Shown: piece after piece, positions 62,271-64,000 of the stretch
How the letters are laid out: each line of letters begins with the position of its first letter
Position numbering within the stretch: the first letter of the stretch is position 1
Notes under the pieces: generated by a model
Databases searched by the model: none
Seen by the model: only the letters and a program-made list of their open reading frames with translations
Told to the model about the DNA's origin: nothing
Assembly (NCBI RefSeq): GCF_963576545.1
Contig: NC_083639.1
Span: 22,166,118 to 22,230,117, forward strand
From: Limanda limanda
Lineage: Eukaryota > Chordata > Actinopteri > Pleuronectiformes > Pleuronectidae
Reading direction: 5' to 3'
DNA length: 64,000 nucleotides
Position numbers and translations under genes: made by a program

Positions 62271-63900
62271 TAGTGGGTAAGGAAAGTATTCAGACCCCTT
62301 TACATTTTTCACTCACTTGCAGCCATTTGCTAAAATCAAAAAAGTTCATTTTATTTCTCATTAATGTACACTCAGCAGCAGCACCCCATCTTCACAGAAA
62401 AAAACAGAAATGTAGAAATTTTTGCAAATTTATTAAAAAAAAACTGAAATATCACATGGTCATATAAGTATTCAGACCCTTTGCTCAGTATTGAGTAGAA
62501 GCAGCCTTTTGAGCTAGTACAGCCATGAGTCTTCTTGGGAATGATACAACAAGTTTTTCACACCTGGATTTGGGGATCCTCTGCCATTCTTCCTTGCAGA
62601 TCCTCTCCACTTCGTCAGGTTGGATGTTGAACGTTGGTGGACAGCAATTTTCAGGTCTCTCCAGAGATGCTCAAGTGGGTTTAGGTCAGGGCTCTGGCTG
62701 GGCCAGTCAAGAATGGTCACAGAGTTGTTCCGAAGCCACTCCTTTGTTATTTTAGCTGTCTGCTTAGGGTCATTGCCTTGTTGGAAGGCAAACCTTCGGC
62801 CCAGTCTGAGGTCCAGAGGACTCTGGAAGAGGTTTTCTTCCAGGATATCTCTGTACTTTGCCGCATTCATCTTTCCTTCAATTGCATCCAGTCGTCCTGT
62901 CCCTGCAGCTGAAAAACACCCCCATAGCATGATGCTGCCACCAACATGTTTCACTGTTGGGATTGTATTGGGCAGGTGATGAGCAGTGCCTTGTTTTCTC
63001 CACACATACCGCTTAGAATTAACGCCAAAAAGTTCAATCCTGGTCTCATCAGACCAGAGAATCTTATTTCTCATAGTCTGGGAGTCCTTCATGTGTTTTT
63101 TGGCAAACTCTATGCAGGCTTTCATATGTCTTGCACTGTGGAGAGGCTTCCGTTGTCCACTCTGCCATAAAGCCCCGACTGGTGGAGGGCTGCAGTGATA
63201 GTTGACTTTGTGGAACTTTCTCCAATCTCCCTATTGCATCTCTGGAGCTCAGCCACAGTGACCTTTGGGTTCTTCTTTACCTCTCTCACCAAGGCTCTTC
63301 TCCCACGATTGCTCAGTTTGGCTGGACGGCCAGGTCTAGGAAGAGTTCTGGTGGTCCCAAACTTCTTCCATTTAAGGATTATGGAGGCCACTGTGCTCTT
63401 AGGAACCTTGAGTGCTGCAGAAATTCTTTTGTAACCTTGGCCAGATCTGTGCCTTGCCACAATTCTGTCTCTGAGCTCCTTGGGCAGTTCCTTCGACCTC
63501 ATGATTCTCATTTGCTCTGACATGCACTGTGAGCTGTAAGGTCTTATAGAGACAGGTGTGTGCCTTCCCTAATCGAGTCCAATCAGTTTAATTAAACACA
63601 GCTGGACTCCAATGAAGGAGTAGAACCATCTCAAGGAGGATCAGAAGAAATGGACAGCATGTGAGTTAAATATGAGTGTCACAGCAAAGGGTCTGAATAC
63701 TTATGACCATGTGATATTTCAGTTTTTCTTTTTTAATTAATAAGGCAAACATTTCTACATTTCTGTTTGTTTCTGTCAAGATGCGGTGCTGAGTGTACAT
63801 TCATGAGAAATCAAATGAACTTTTTCGATTTTAGCAAATGGCTTCAATGGAACAAAGATTGAAAAATGTAAAGGGGTCTGAATACTTTCCGTACTCACTG
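62271..63900 (-). mobile_element. Full-length Tc1 element with dead transposase
   Basis: Terminal inverted repeats of about 215 bp start TAGTGGGTAAGGAAAGTATT at the left and CAGTGAGTACGGAAAGTATT at the right (reverse). Each contains an outer and an inner copy of TATTCAGACCC, the IR/DR layout of Tc1 elements such as Sleeping Beauty. TA dinucleotides flank both ends (62269-62270 and 63901-63902). The 1630-bp length is normal for the family. The element is structurally complete but its gene is broken. Confidence 0.95.
62485..63523 (-). pseudogene. Tc1 transposase, frameshifted and catalytically dead
   Basis: The frame opens MSEQMRIMRSKELPKELRD with the paired helix-turn-helix domain (ISAALKVPKSTVASIILKW) and GRP-rich hook (LPRPGRPAKLS). 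A one-base deletion near 63150, after GLYGRV, moves the frame; catalytic sequence then runs from 63125 with [11 protein letters not shown] (first Asp), GNDPKQTAK and [13 protein letters not shown] (Glu). The DD34E spacing is kept, but the second Asp is Gly (GGC). A second one-base deletion near 62610 scrambles the last ~40 residues. The original stop is TGA at 62485-62487. It cannot mobilise itself. Confidence 0.93.
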
Positions 63901-64000
63901 TATATACGATTTTTTGTTCACAAAAGTTTGAAATAAGTATTTCCTTGGTGCCATCTAGTGTGTTTTGTTAGGCACAGCTTCAAGAAGAGTAAAGCTCAGC

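Overview
This is a window of vertebrate nuclear DNA, almost certainly from a ray-finned (teleost) fish. Genes are split by GT/AG introns, most of the sequence is non-coding, and the repeats are typical of fish: hAT MITEs, an L2-type LINE 3' tail, tRNA-like SINEs, a Tc1 element, and long (CA)n and (TCTA)n microsatellites. There are no bacterial-style operons, CRISPR arrays or phage genes.

Layout. Positions 1-31.9 kb are gene-poor. They hold old transposon pieces (a RecQ-like helicase relic, L2 tails, a degraded Tc1 fragment, SINE-like copies, MITEs), microsatellites, and several high-complexity blocks that could be conserved non-coding elements. From 45.65 kb down to 31.94 kb, on the minus strand, lies a complete four-exon wnt7a gene coding for 349 aa, the same length as human WNT7A. 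Its introns carry two hAT elements, a retroposon with a perfect 15-bp target duplication just upstream of the last exon, and a ~160-bp CA repeat close to the first donor site. About 3.9 kb upstream of the wnt7a start, on the same strand, are two let-7 hairpins: let-7a (49.78 kb) then let-7f (49.6 kb).

From 53.4 kb the window is dominated by DNA transposons around a two-exon, plus-strand C2H2 zinc-finger gene (exons 55484-55778 and 59799-60964; 486 aa, eight fingers). A hAT element with a perfect 8-bp target duplication ends about 30 bp before its start codon. Intron 1 holds a nest of elements: an older one with long terminal inverted repeats contains a hAT element, and that hAT element contains three more hAT insertions. 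All four hAT insertions have exact 8-bp duplications. One inner hAT element has captured a fragment of an ADO-like (cysteamine/cysteine dioxygenase) gene. The window ends with a full-length Tc1 element (62271-63900) whose transposase is dead.

The functional genes are a developmental signalling ligand (wnt7a), a same-strand let-7 miRNA pair whose linkage to a Wnt7 gene recalls human WNT7B/let-7, and a transposon-surrounded zinc-finger gene whose finger array has lost its 3' end to a stop codon.
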